A program made the position numbers and the translations under genes. From the NCBI RefSeq assembly GCF_001890765.1, contig NZ_KV878783.1:2880771-2944770 (forward strand): a stretch of 64,000 nt of DNA, written 5' to 3'. Below the pieces are notes generated by a model. The model did not search any database. It saw nothing but the letters and a program-made list of their open reading frames with translations, and had not been told where the DNA came from. This DNA comes from Spirulina major PCC 6313 (lineage in GTDB: Bacteria; Cyanobacteriota; Cyanobacteriia; Cyanobacteriales; Spirulinaceae). Positions 12,078 through 20,191 of this stretch are shown piece by piece; the stretch's first letter is position 1; each line of letters begins with the position of its first letter.

Positions 12078-13388
12078 ATGCTGCGAATTATTACTGAGGC
12101 AACTGAGGCCCGTACCGAACTGAACCGGATTAGCAAGCGGACGCATAGCAGCGCCATGCTAAGCCAAGAGGAGACTGTGCGCGACATTCTCAAAACGGTT
12201 CAGGAGAATGGGGACGCGGCTTTGCTCGACTACACCGAAATGTTTGACGGTCATCGCTTCACCCTAGACCAACTCCGGATTTCTGGGTCAGAACTCGATG
12301 CAGCCTATCAGCAAGTGTCGAAAGAGTTGCTCGATGCGATTATCCTAGCCCGCCAAAATATTGAAGCCTTCCACCGCCAACGGATGCCCAAGTCTTGGGT
12401 GCAATTTGGTGACCATGATACGGTTTTGGGCAAACGCTATACCCCCGTGGATCGGGCTGGCCTGTACGTACCGGGGGGGCGGGCATCCTATCCCAGCACG
12501 GTGCTGATGAATGCGATTCCGGCTAAGGTCGCTAATGTGCCTCGGATCGTGATGGTGACTCCACCGGGGGAGGGGGGTAAGATTAATCCGGCGGTGTTGG
12601 TGGCGGCCCAAGAAGCGGGCGTGACGGAAATTTATCGGGTGGGGGGTGCGCAGGCGATCGCTGCCCTCGCCTACGGCACAGAACGCATCCCCAACGTGGA
12701 TGTGATCACCGGCCCCGGCAATATCTACGTCACCCTCGCCAAAAAAATGGTCTACGGCACCGTGGGCATTGACTCCCTCGCTGGGCCGTCTGAGGTGCTG
12801 GTGATTGCCGATCGCTACGCTTCCCCCGTCCATGTGGCCGCTGATCTCCTCGCCCAGGCTGAACATGATCCCCTCGCTGCGGCCATCTTGATCACCCCCG
12901 ATCCTGACCTCGCGACCCAAGTGCAGCAGGAAGTGACGCGACAACTTGAACATCATCCCCGCCGGGTGCTGACGGAAAAAGCGATCGCCCACTACGGCGT
13001 GATTATCGTCGTTGATTCCCTCGCAACGGCGGCCGAATTCTCAAACCTGTTCGCCCCGGAACACCTCGAACTCGAAGTCGAATCCCCCTGGGATCTTGTT
13101 GAGCAAATCCGCCACGCTGGGGCGATCTTCCTCGGCAACTCCACCCCCGAAGCCGTGGGCGACTATCTCGCCGGCCCCAACCACACCCTGCCCACCTCCG
13201 GCGCAGCCCGCTACGCTTCGGCCCTAGGCGTGGAAACCTTCATGAAGCATTCGAGCCTCATTCAATATTCCTCCCATGCCCTCAATCGCGCGTCCGGTGC
13301 GATCCAAGCCCTGGCCAACGCGGAAGGCCTCCATTCTCACGCTGAATCCGTGCGGCTCCGCCTCGAAAAAAATAATGAGGGGGGATGA
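12078..13388 (+). CDS. hisD: histidinol dehydrogenase
   Basis: Zinc enzyme that carries out the last two NAD-dependent steps of histidine synthesis, L-histidinol to L-histidine. 436 residues, normal length. Visible zinc ligands by family comparison are Gln and His in LAQAEHDP, Asp in GDYLAGPNHT, and the C-terminal His in AEGLHSHAES; the catalytic Glu-His pair is in LFAPEHLELEV. The NAD-fold region reads DVITGPGNIYVTLAKK and GTVGIDSLAGPSEVLV. The gene is divergent from rpsT and stands alone, as is usual for the scattered his genes of cyanobacteria. The first ATG with full N-terminal similarity is used. Confidence 0.97.
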   Translation: MLRIITEATEARTELNRISKRTHSSAMLSQEETVRDILKTVQENGDAALLDYTEMFDGHRFTLDQLRISGSELDAAYQQVSKELLDAIILARQNIEAFHRQRMPKSWVQFGDHDTVLGKRYTPVDRAGLYVPGGRASYPSTVLMNAIPAKVANVPRIVMVTPPGEGGKINPAVLVAAQEAGVTEIYRVGGAQAIAALAYGTERIPNVDVITGPGNIYVTLAKKMVYGTVGIDSLAGPSEVLVIADRYASPVHVAADLLAQAEHDPLAAAILITPDPDLATQVQQEVTRQLEHHPRRVLTEKAIAHYGVIIVVDSLATAAEFSNLFAPEHLELEVESPWDLVEQIRHAGAIFLGNSTPEAVGDYLAGPNHTLPTSGAARYASALGVETFMKHSSLIQYSSHALNRASGAIQALANAEGLHSHAESVRLRLEKNNEGG

Positions 13389-13485
13389 GCAATAGATCAC
13401 GAACCACCCCAGGCTTACTACTGCTGATACACAATGTTCTAATAGTTGACCTAGCCTGTGTTTGATCCCCCTCTCAGTCAGGGCA

Positions 13486-13546
13486 GCGAGCGAGAAGCTC
13501 GCACGACAGAAGATTCCAGACAGGGTAGTGTGAGCCTCTGGCTCAC
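13486..13546. repeat. double-hairpin interspersed repeat (copy 1)
   Basis: Two short perfect palindromes separated by about 27 bp: GCGAGC/GCTCGC around GAGAA (13486-13502) and GTGAGCC/GGCTCAC around TCT (13530-13546). A second pair with the same design lies at 45722-45772. Such paired stem-loops are a common cyanobacterial intergenic repeat type. It sits in the gap between hisD and the cyclase gene; the rest of that gap (13389-13686) shows no gene. Confidence 0.55.
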
Positions 13547-13686
13547 TCATCCCCGCTCCAGAGTAGCGCGATCGCATCTCACGCAATCCATCCCCCGATT
13601 AAAGTATCCTGATGGGATCAACGATCAGGGTCATTGCTGAGGTATAGCCCCCTCGATCGATTCGCCCTTGTGTTGCCCCTCCTGGA

Positions 13687-15834
13687 ATGAAGCGAACTCG
13701 CCTGACACCGCTGCCCCTCTGGATTGTTCTGATTGTGCCATTTATCGCTCAATTAGCGATCGCGATCAGCATTGTTGGCTATCTTTCCTGGCACGCAGGA
13801 CAACGGGCAGTGAACGATCTCGCCTCCCAACTGCGCAGCGAACTCACCGAACGCATCCAGCAACGTCTCCATCACTACATCCGCACCCCCCACATCATCA
13901 ATCGCCTCAACACCACCGCCGTCAATGAAGGCGCTCTCAACATTCGCAACACCCAAGGCGGTTATCAATTCCTCCAGCAAATCAAAGTGTCCGCCCTGAT
14001 TAATGGCATCTACTGCGGCAATTCCCAGGGGGAATTCTTCGGGGTGACGCGGCGCACCCTGGGGGGAAACTTTGACCCGCGCAACTTTCAAATGATGGTT
14101 AGCAATGCTCGCACTGACTATCAATACCAACTCTACGACACCGATAACCGGGGCAACCTCACCCATCGCCTCCAAACCATCGGCCCCTACGATCCCCGCC
14201 AACGGCCTTGGTATCGGGCGGCGCTTCAGGCCGGTCGGCCCACCTGGAGTCCGGTCTATTTAGATTTTTCCTCCCAACTCCCGACGGTGACGGCCAGCAC
14301 GCCGATTTACGAAGGGAATGCGATCGTTGGGGTCTGTGGGACTGATGTGGTGCTGTCGGAAGATCTACAAGCCTTTCTCCAAGAGTTGCAAATTGGTCAA
14401 TCGGGCGAGGCCTTGATCATGGATCGCCAAGGGGCACTGCTATCGAGTTCTACCGACGATACCTTTGCCGTCAGTGAGCAGCAAAACCTACGCCAATTGC
14501 AAGTGGTCGAAAGTGAAAGCCCGTTGGTGCGGGCCACGGTCAAGCATTTACTAGAGCGTTTCGGATCATTTGAAAAGATTCACGGTGCTCAACAGTTGGA
14601 ATTTTGGTGGGACGGCCAATTGCAATTTATTCAGGTGGCTCCGTTTCAAGATGGGCGCGGCCTAAACTGGCTGATTGTGTTGGTGGTTCCTGAGGCGGAT
14701 TTTATGGGGCGGATTCATGAAAATAGCCGCAACACGATCGCTCTCTGTCTGTTGGCGTTAGCGATCGCCACCGGGATCGGAATTTTTACCTCTCGCCTGA
14801 TCAGTCGTCCGATGGTGCGCCTCATCCGCGCCACGGAAGAAGTGGCCGGGGGTCAATTGGAACAAAACGTCTCCACCCGTGGCATCCGCGAACTCCTCAG
14901 CCTGGCGAAATCCTTCAACAGCATGGCCACCCAATTAAAAGCCTCCTTTGCAGATTTAGAAGACCAACGCAACTCGTTTTTGCGGTTTGTTCCGGCGGAA
15001 TATTTGGGGTTTTTGCGCCGGGATAGCTTGGTTAATGTGGCCTTAGGGGAGCATGTCAGTACAGACATGGCGATCCTGTTTTCGGATATTCGCTCCTTTA
15101 CCACCCTGTCGGAGCAAATGACCCCCTCGGAAAATTTTGCCTTTATTAACCGATATTTGGGCCAAGTGTCCCCCGCGATTCGGGATCATGGGGGCTTCAT
15201 TGTTAAATATTTGGGGGATGGGATTATGGCGGCGTTTCCCCGTGGGGCGCGGGATGCTGTGGATGCTGCGATCGCTCAACACCAATGCGTCCAACGGTAT
15301 AACCAAGACCCCATCCCAGCGAACCCCGTCCCGATTCAAATTGGCATTGGCATTCACTTTGGGCGCATTATGGTGGGGATTGTGGGCGAAATGGGGCGGA
15401 TGCAGGGGGATGCCTTTTCTGATACGGTCAATCTGGCGGCCCGCTTGGAAGGCTTGACCAAGTTTTACGGTGTAGCGGTGTTGATTTCCGAGACTGTTTT
15501 AGAGGCGATCGGCCCGGATCATCCCTACTCCGTGCGCTTTTTAGATCGAGTGATTGTCAAAGGGCGCAACGAAGCGATCGCCATTTACGAAGTCCTCGAT
15601 GCTGCCGATGTTCAAAGCCAACAGTTGAAAGCCAAAACCCAACCCACTTTTGAACAGGGAATCGCCGCCTATCAACAGGGTAATCTTGAGGCTGCGATCG
15701 CCGCATTTCACACTGTCCTCGATCTCAATCCCCAGGATAAAACCGCCGCCCTCTACCTCGAACGTCTCCAGATTCTAAAAAATAACGGAATTCCTGAAAA
15801 TTGGCAAGGAATTTGGCAATTTACGGAAAAATAA
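13687..15834 (+). CDS. Cache-HAMP class III adenylate/guanylate cyclase with C-terminal TPR
   Basis: 715-residue membrane receptor cyclase that makes cyclic nucleotide from NTP. Order: transmembrane helix about 10-33 (LWIVLIVPFIAQLAIAISIV), periplasmic double-Cache-like sensor about 40-340, second membrane helix about 350-370, HAMP about 371-425, a short linker, class III cyclase domain about 460-640, and one or two TPR-like helices at the end (AAYQQGNLEAAIAAFHTVL). Catalytic features are present: metal Asp in FSDIRSFT (about 467), Lys in FIVKYLGDG with the second metal Asp, and SDTVNLAARLEGL for the transition-state residues. The Lys/Asp pattern favours ATP, but this is inference. FRFVPAEYLGFL before the cyclase domain is a common cyanobacterial lead-in. 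It stands alone, convergent with rnc. Confidence 0.9.
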   Translation: MKRTRLTPLPLWIVLIVPFIAQLAIAISIVGYLSWHAGQRAVNDLASQLRSELTERIQQRLHHYIRTPHIINRLNTTAVNEGALNIRNTQGGYQFLQQIKVSALINGIYCGNSQGEFFGVTRRTLGGNFDPRNFQMMVSNARTDYQYQLYDTDNRGNLTHRLQTIGPYDPRQRPWYRAALQAGRPTWSPVYLDFSSQLPTVTASTPIYEGNAIVGVCGTDVVLSEDLQAFLQELQIGQSGEALIMDRQGALLSSSTDDTFAVSEQQNLRQLQVVESESPLVRATVKHLLERFGSFEKIHGAQQLEFWWDGQLQFIQVAPFQDGRGLNWLIVLVVPEADFMGRIHENSRNTIALCLLALAIATGIGIFTSRLISRPMVRLIRATEEVAGGQLEQNVSTRGIRELLSLAKSFNSMATQLKASFADLEDQRNSFLRFVPAEYLGFLRRDSLVNVALGEHVSTDMAILFSDIRSFTTLSEQMTPSENFAFINRYLGQVSPAIRDHGGFIVKYLGDGIMAAFPRGARDAVDAAIAQHQCVQRYNQDPIPANPVPIQIGIGIHFGRIMVGIVGEMGRMQGDAFSDTVNLAARLEGLTKFYGVAVLISETVLEAIGPDHPYSVRFLDRVIVKGRNEAIAIYEVLDAADVQSQQLKAKTQPTFEQGIAAYQQGNLEAAIAAFHTVLDLNPQDKTAALYLERLQILKNNGIPENWQGIWQFTEK

Positions 15835-15902
15835 ATCGCACTTTGGCGGTGGACAAGATGGAGTATATCAATGCGTTACGGTGTGTCAAAATTCAAGCGA
15901 TG

Positions 15903-16622
15903 TCATGATATTTGACTAACAGCTAAAAAGGCTTCTTTGGCGGCGGCTTGTTCGGCGGCTTTTTTGGAGGGGCCTTTACCATACCCTAGACATTGTTCAT
16001 TGAGCCAGACTTCAGCAGAAAATCGTTCTTGGCGCGGGGTGGGGGCTTGGTTTTCTTGGACGCGATAGTCGGGGAGTTTTTTGTATTTGCCTTGGGTCCA
16101 TTCTTGGAGGGCATCTTTATAGTTACAAAAGGCCGGATCGGCGCGAACTTCGGCGGATTTTTCCCGCAGAATCGGTTCAAACCAAAACCGAATTAAACTC
16201 ATGTCCATGGTGCTGCGATAAAACGCACCGAGGACGGCTTCAAAGACATCAGCGAGGCGGATTTGTTGGGAGTTGCGACCGGAGGCGAGGCGATTGCCGC
16301 TCATGAGCAAGTAGCGATCGAGACCGTATTCTAAACCCAGTTCAGCGAGGACGCGATCGCTCACTAACACCGAACGAATGGCGGCAAACTCGCCAACAAA
16401 TGCATCGGGATAGGTTTCGAGGAGAATGTCAGAGGCCAGCAAGCGGACTACGGCATCCCCGACAAATTCCAACTGCTCATAGTTGGCGTGGCGATCAATG
16501 CTGGGATGAGTGAGAGCTAGATTGAGCAACTGGAGATCAACGGGGGCATCGGCGGCTAACCCAAACCGCTGCATGAGGGTGTGGAGTTGTTTTTCCCGAC
16601 GCGGATCAGTGAGGGTGGACAT
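15903..16622 (-). CDS. rnc: ribonuclease III
   Basis: 239-residue double-strand RNA endonuclease that processes rRNA and other transcripts. The signature NYEQLEFVGDAVVRLL is present, with Glu52, Asp56, Asp125 and Glu128 spaced exactly as the E. coli catalytic set (41, 45, 114, 117). A double-strand RNA-binding domain fills about 170-236 and ends in GKGPSKKAAEQAAAKEAF. The ATG at 16622 gives MSTLTDPRREKQLHTL. The gene is convergent with the cyclase gene and lies downstream of the vWA gene, from which a terminator-like hairpin (16678-16705) separates it. Confidence 0.95.
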   Translation of the reverse strand: MSTLTDPRREKQLHTLMQRFGLAADAPVDLQLLNLALTHPSIDRHANYEQLEFVGDAVVRLLASDILLETYPDAFVGEFAAIRSVLVSDRVLAELGLEYGLDRYLLMSGNRLASGRNSQQIRLADVFEAVLGAFYRSTMDMSLIRFWFEPILREKSAEVRADPAFCNYKDALQEWTQGKYKKLPDYRVQENQAPTPRQERFSAEVWLNEQCLGYGKGPSKKAAEQAAAKEAFLAVSQIS

Positions 16623-16677
16623 AAACAGATATAAGTTGAAGCTAACCTTTAATTATAGCAATTGAATCAGCTTCAAA

Positions 16678-16705
16678 AGTCCTGATTCATCAATAAATCA
16701 GGACT
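16678..16705 (-). terminator. rho-independent-type terminator after the vWA gene
   Basis: Perfect 10-bp stem AGTCCTGATT/AATCAGGACT with an 8-nt loop. On the minus strand the stem is followed by TTTTG. It lies 27 bp after the vWA stop codon and ahead of rnc on the same strand, so it probably ends the hydrolase-vWA transcript. Confidence 0.65.
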
Positions 16706-16731
16706 CCGATCGGGTCTCCTCTCAGACTGTG

Positions 16732-17520
16732 TTAGCCCCCAAAGCCGCCGAGGGATTGGCGCAAACCGGGTGAGCCTTGGCTGAGGCTGAGGACGGATTG
16801 GGAGAAGACTTGGAAGGCGTTGCGAATTTCGCGATCGCTGTTCCCAGGGGTCAGAATCCATTCATCCCGAATTCCCATGGTTTGAAACACCGTGCGAAAA
16901 TCAGTGCCTTGGTCTTCGATGCCCATCGCTGCCACGATGTGCTTTTCCGCCCGCAACATATCCCCCACGAGATGCTGAACGTCACTGGCCCGCGATCGCT
17001 GGGAATGCTCATCGGCTCCATCGGTAATGATCAGGGTCAAGGTCCGCACCGGCACGCCATTATCTTCAAATTCTTGGGTCTTCGCGAGCACCGTCCCCAA
17101 CAGCACGACGGTTTGATCATACAGGGGCGTGCCTTGGTTGGGGTTATAATTTTGCGGGGTCATGCGCACGGCTTGATCTAGGGGGCAGTAGGGATACAGC
17201 ACATGACCATTGAGGTAGCGGGTGTGAATCAATAAATTATCCTTTTGCTGGGTCGCCATCAACGCATCAATGACGCTGTTATGACCGCCGCGCACGGCCT
17301 GGGCATTGCCCCCAAACCGAATCGAGCCGGAATCATCAGGCATAATCGTCACCAGCACCACTTCACTGGCACTGACATCATTAATATTGACCCCCAAACC
17401 GGCTTGAATTTCCGCGCCAATATCAATGACATTCAAGGCGTGCATCGATGCAGTGGAGAGAGATCCTTCGGCGTGGGCGGTGTTAAAAAGAGCGTTGAGA
17501 TTGGGTGCAGAGTTGGACAT
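16732..17520 (-). CDS. von Willebrand factor A domain protein
   Basis: 262-residue protein dominated by one vWA fold. The MIDAS metal site looks complete: DDSGS (Asp-x-Ser-x-Ser) near residue 64, the Thr region NQGTPLYDQT, and Asp in LIITDGADEHS. There is no signal peptide or membrane helix, so it is probably cytoplasmic. The ATG at 17518-17520 is preceded by GGAGG at a good distance (GGAGGTTTCCATG), which decides the start; the frame is open about 60 codons further but that part looks non-coding. It follows the nicotinamidase-like gene by 148 bp on the same strand and ends in a terminator-like hairpin. Function unknown; vWA domains usually mediate protein-protein contacts. Confidence 0.8.
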   Translation of the reverse strand: MSNSAPNLNALFNTAHAEGSLSTASMHALNVIDIGAEIQAGLGVNINDVSASEVVLVTIMPDDSGSIRFGGNAQAVRGGHNSVIDALMATQQKDNLLIHTRYLNGHVLYPYCPLDQAVRMTPQNYNPNQGTPLYDQTVVLLGTVLAKTQEFEDNGVPVRTLTLIITDGADEHSQRSRASDVQHLVGDMLRAEKHIVAAMGIEDQGTDFRTVFQTMGIRDEWILTPGNSDREIRNAFQVFSQSVLSLSQGSPGLRQSLGGFGG

Positions 17521-17668
17521 GGAAACCTCCAAAAATGGGGTGTGGATGTGAGTGGTGATGAGCTTGCAGCCGTAGCGGTGAGCGATGACCGGAGGGGGTC
17601 GCTCAAGTCGGTGCTGGGAGCCGGGGCGATCGCACCCAAGCGGAGGAGGTGCGATCGCTCCTGTCGTC

Positions 17669-18718
17669 TTACAGATCAAGCCCCGGCCATTGTTCAATTG
17701 GATCAGTAGACTTCACCAGATGCATTCCTGCATCGGCAAACCGTTGAAACGCGGCATTTCCCTGATCCGTAAAGTCCACGACACCCGGCACAACGACCGG
17801 AGATGTGCAATCTTCCAGGAGATAGACTTTTTGTGCCAAGGTCGGATCTTGGGCTTGGATTTCCGTCAACAGATCATCAATCGTCCAGGCCACACAATGG
17901 CTCTTCGCCTGCCCCGCAATCACCACCGCATCAAAATCCAACAGCTTTTGAATAAAGCGCGTATTTTTCTGGGCAATGGGACGACCATCCGCCCCGGTTA
18001 GCACCTCCGGGCGCAGTACCGAATAGTTTTCCGTCAAGGGATTACCGCCTTTAATTTCAAAGCGGGTTTGACTATGACGTGCGATCGCATGGAAAAACAT
18101 TGCCTCTTCCACTGCCGATGCGATCGCATGACCAATCCCCCCCAACATCGAGTGATAAGGCCACACCGTCAGCGGATATTTCCCCTCATCGCTCAACCGT
18201 TTGACATAGTGCAGCGCGTGCTTTTGCAGTGCCAGATAATGCCCCCCCGCGAGGCTATAGGTCATCCCTGGATTCACCTTCCAGACCCCATTGCAAACAT
18301 CCTCATAGGTGATCATCGTCGCCGCTGGGGTGGGGTGTTCTCCCGCATCATTCACCCAGAAAATCGGGTGAAAAATCTGCATCGCCGTATGGGTGTCAAG
18401 GGTCGGCGCAATTTCCGTGATTCGGTTGAGATTGCGATAAATGAACTCACACAGTCGCCCATTATCATCAATGGCCCCCGTCCCCGATCGCCCCCCCACA
18501 AATAATTCAAACTCCGGCAAACAGAACGTATTTTGCACATCGATCGCCATCAAACACAGACGAGTCGTGTCTTTGGCCGCAGGGGTGATGCCGTGGAGTT
18601 TCGCCCAGTCTTGGGCCTGCTGTGCCCGGTCTTGATAGGGAACGCGCCACACCTCGCGGAGGCTCTGAGGGTTAAAGAAGGACGGAATCGGCAATTGAGT
18701 GGTGATGGTCAGGCTCAT
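17669..18718 (-). CDS. isochorismatase/nicotinamidase-family cysteine hydrolase
   Basis: 349-residue member of the cysteine hydrolase family that includes nicotinamidase (nicotinamide to nicotinate). The catalytic Asp is in MAIDVQNTFC, a Lys candidate is in FEIKGG, and the nucleophile Cys is in AGQAKSHCVAWTIDD. DTHTAMQIFH resembles the metal-binding DxHxnH of nicotinamidases. It is longer than PncA (about 210), with an extended N-terminus and inserts, so the substrate is uncertain. The start MSLTITTQLPIP at 18718 is chosen over an ATG ten codons upstream. It leads a two-gene unit with the vWA gene, behind a promoter carrying a 19-bp inverted repeat (18770-18788). Confidence 0.8.
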   Translation of the reverse strand: MSLTITTQLPIPSFFNPQSLREVWRVPYQDRAQQAQDWAKLHGITPAAKDTTRLCLMAIDVQNTFCLPEFELFVGGRSGTGAIDDNGRLCEFIYRNLNRITEIAPTLDTHTAMQIFHPIFWVNDAGEHPTPAATMITYEDVCNGVWKVNPGMTYSLAGGHYLALQKHALHYVKRLSDEGKYPLTVWPYHSMLGGIGHAIASAVEEAMFFHAIARHSQTRFEIKGGNPLTENYSVLRPEVLTGADGRPIAQKNTRFIQKLLDFDAVVIAGQAKSHCVAWTIDDLLTEIQAQDPTLAQKVYLLEDCTSPVVVPGVVDFTDQGNAAFQRFADAGMHLVKSTDPIEQWPGLDL

Positions 18719-18769
18719 AGTACCTCTCGGTGGGTAACTCGTTTGCAAGTCAGCTTTGTGTGCTTACTT

Positions 18770-18788
18770 ACACTAACCAAGATAGTGT
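18770..18788. promoter_or_regulatory. 19-bp inverted repeat, candidate operator of the hydrolase-vWA unit
   Basis: ACACTA and TAGTGT are separated by 7 bp, a perfect 6-bp dyad that covers the proposed -10 box of the promoter reading leftwards. A second partial dyad (GTGTG...CACAC-like) overlaps it on the downstream side. The position is ideal for repression. The regulator is unknown; the NrtR-like gene at 31664 is one candidate by function, not by demonstrated site. Confidence 0.5.
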
Positions 18789-18811
18789 CTAAAAAACACA
18801 ATGTCAAGTCA
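18783..18811 (-). promoter_or_regulatory. sigma-70-type promoter of the hydrolase-vWA unit
   Basis: On the minus strand a consensus TTGACA is followed 17 bp later by TATCTT, about 60 bp upstream of the hydrolase start codon. The surrounding sequence is AT-rich. The -10 box lies inside the inverted repeat at 18770-18788. Confidence 0.5.
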
Positions 18812-18872
18812 AAAAAACACGTCCCCCATAACCTGCTCCCTCAATGCTCGACGTGACGGTACGTTACTTTCC

Positions 18873-18939
18873 TGTAGGGTGGGTTAGGCGGATTAAACTC
18901 CTGCCATCACTGCAATCTAGCAATCCGCCGTAGCCCACC
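18873..18939. repeat. 67-bp interspersed repeat with inverted ends (copy 1)
   Basis: Begins TGTAGGGTGGGTTAGGCGG and ends AATCCGCCGTAGCCCACC; the ends are inverted repeats of each other over about 17 bp. A second copy of identical length lies at 39142-39208. It is a cyanobacterial intergenic repeat of unknown mobility. The remaining gap between lptC and the hydrolase shows no gene. Confidence 0.6.
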
Positions 18940-18994
18940 GCTTCCGGTGCGCCGTGATCTGACAAGCATCCTAATTTTTGGCGTTGATAGGGCG

Positions 18995-20191
18995 CTAGGG
19001 AATGATCGTCGTCATGACACGGCTATTATTGCTGCCGCCCCCAGTGACCACCACCCGCTGATTATTGAGAGTTCCCACCGCCCGCGACCCCATCAGATGG
19101 AGGGGAGGATCAACTTGTTTATAAATCACATCGCCGGTGGCTTCGACTCGTTGGGGGCCAATATTCCAAATGATTTGGTTGGCATAGAGGTCGGAGTCTT
19201 GGCGGGCATTAATTCCCCTCGCGCCGCCGGTGACGCGAATGACCTCATCTTTGAGGTTGGCTAGACCACTATTCGCGGTGAGGGTGGTTTGATCCTTGCG
19301 ATCGATGATGGTGACGGGTTGATCCGACAGGATGGTGCGGGCGGTGAGATTCCAGAGGATGGAATTGGAGGCAATTTGTAGGGGAGGTTCAACGGAGCGA
19401 GATTCGACGTTCTTTTTGAGAATGACGGTATTTTGTTCGAGGTTGAATTCTGCCTGACCGGCAGTGATGCGATCGCTCACCACGGGCGCGGGTTTTTCCC
19501 CATCATCGGCCTCAGCCTCAGCCGTTTCCGAGGGCGGATCGTAGCGGTCGATCATCACGGCGCGATCGCTTTTAATCCGTTTTTGCGGCAACTCCCACAC
19601 CAATTTTTCCGTGCGCACCTGCACCGGGGTTTTGGTCCCCGTCAACACCACCTTTTCCATCGCCTCAACACGTTGATCTCGACTCCAATACTGCGCCGTC
19701 GTCGCCGTCACATTCAGATCTTCATCATTCCCCTGGAACGAATCTTGGATCTTAATCAACCCCTGATCCGGAAACCAATCCAGCACATCACCCCGCAGCA
19801 CCATGCCATTCCGGGGGTCTGTCGCCACAATATTATCCCGCAGCTTAATATGCTTCCCAGAATCCGTAATCTCGCCAGCATCCGCTTGGATCTGCACGAC
19901 CACTTCACCCGCTTGCAAAAAGTTGCCCGTTACCGCCGTAAGCACAGCATTTTTGGACTCATCATTGTAAACAACCCGCTCAACATTCACCTTCCAAACA
20001 ATCTCGCCCTGTTCATCGGCATTTTCCAAGGTGGCATTCGTCAGAATTAATTGCTCCTCGTACACCGCCTCCTGAGGGGTTGCCTCAGAGGACGTGGGCC
20101 GTTCGGGCGGACGACAAGCCGTTATCCCCAGGGCCACAGCCAAGAAACAGCACCCCACGCTAATTCTTATCGGGTAACGTTTTCTCTTCAT
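18995..20191 (-). CDS. lptC: LptC-type LPS export protein (lipoprotein signal)
   Basis: 398-residue protein of the LptA/LptC (OstA-like) fold, which bridges lipopolysaccharide from the inner-membrane Lpt transporter to the outer membrane. The N-terminus is a lipoprotein signal: MKRKRYPIRISVGCCFLAV, then a lipobox-like ITAC. The body has the repeated beta-strand pattern of the family, for example EEQLILTNATLENADEQG, VVQIQADAGEITDSGKHIKLR and MVLRGDVLDWFPDQGLIKI. It is about twice the length of E. coli LptC, which is normal in cyanobacteria. The ATG at 20191 is used; a TTG two codons earlier is open. It overlaps the 3' end of the NYN gene by 32 bp, so the two are probably translated from one mRNA. 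Confidence 0.85.
   Translation of the reverse strand: MKRKRYPIRISVGCCFLAVALGITACRPPERPTSSEATPQEAVYEEQLILTNATLENADEQGEIVWKVNVERVVYNDESKNAVLTAVTGNFLQAGEVVVQIQADAGEITDSGKHIKLRDNIVATDPRNGMVLRGDVLDWFPDQGLIKIQDSFQGNDEDLNVTATTAQYWSRDQRVEAMEKVVLTGTKTPVQVRTEKLVWELPQKRIKSDRAVMIDRYDPPSETAEAEADDGEKPAPVVSDRITAGQAEFNLEQNTVILKKNVESRSVEPPLQIASNSILWNLTARTILSDQPVTIIDRKDQTTLTANSGLANLKDEVIRVTGGARGINARQDSDLYANQIIWNIGPQRVEATGDVIYKQVDPPLHLMGSRAVGTLNNQRVVVTGGGSNNSRVMTTIIP

Noticed and set aside
16777-17181. Plus-strand ORF opposite the vWA gene
   Set aside because: The minus-strand frame has a ribosome-binding site and vWA motifs; the plus-strand product is His/Arg-rich shadow sequence.
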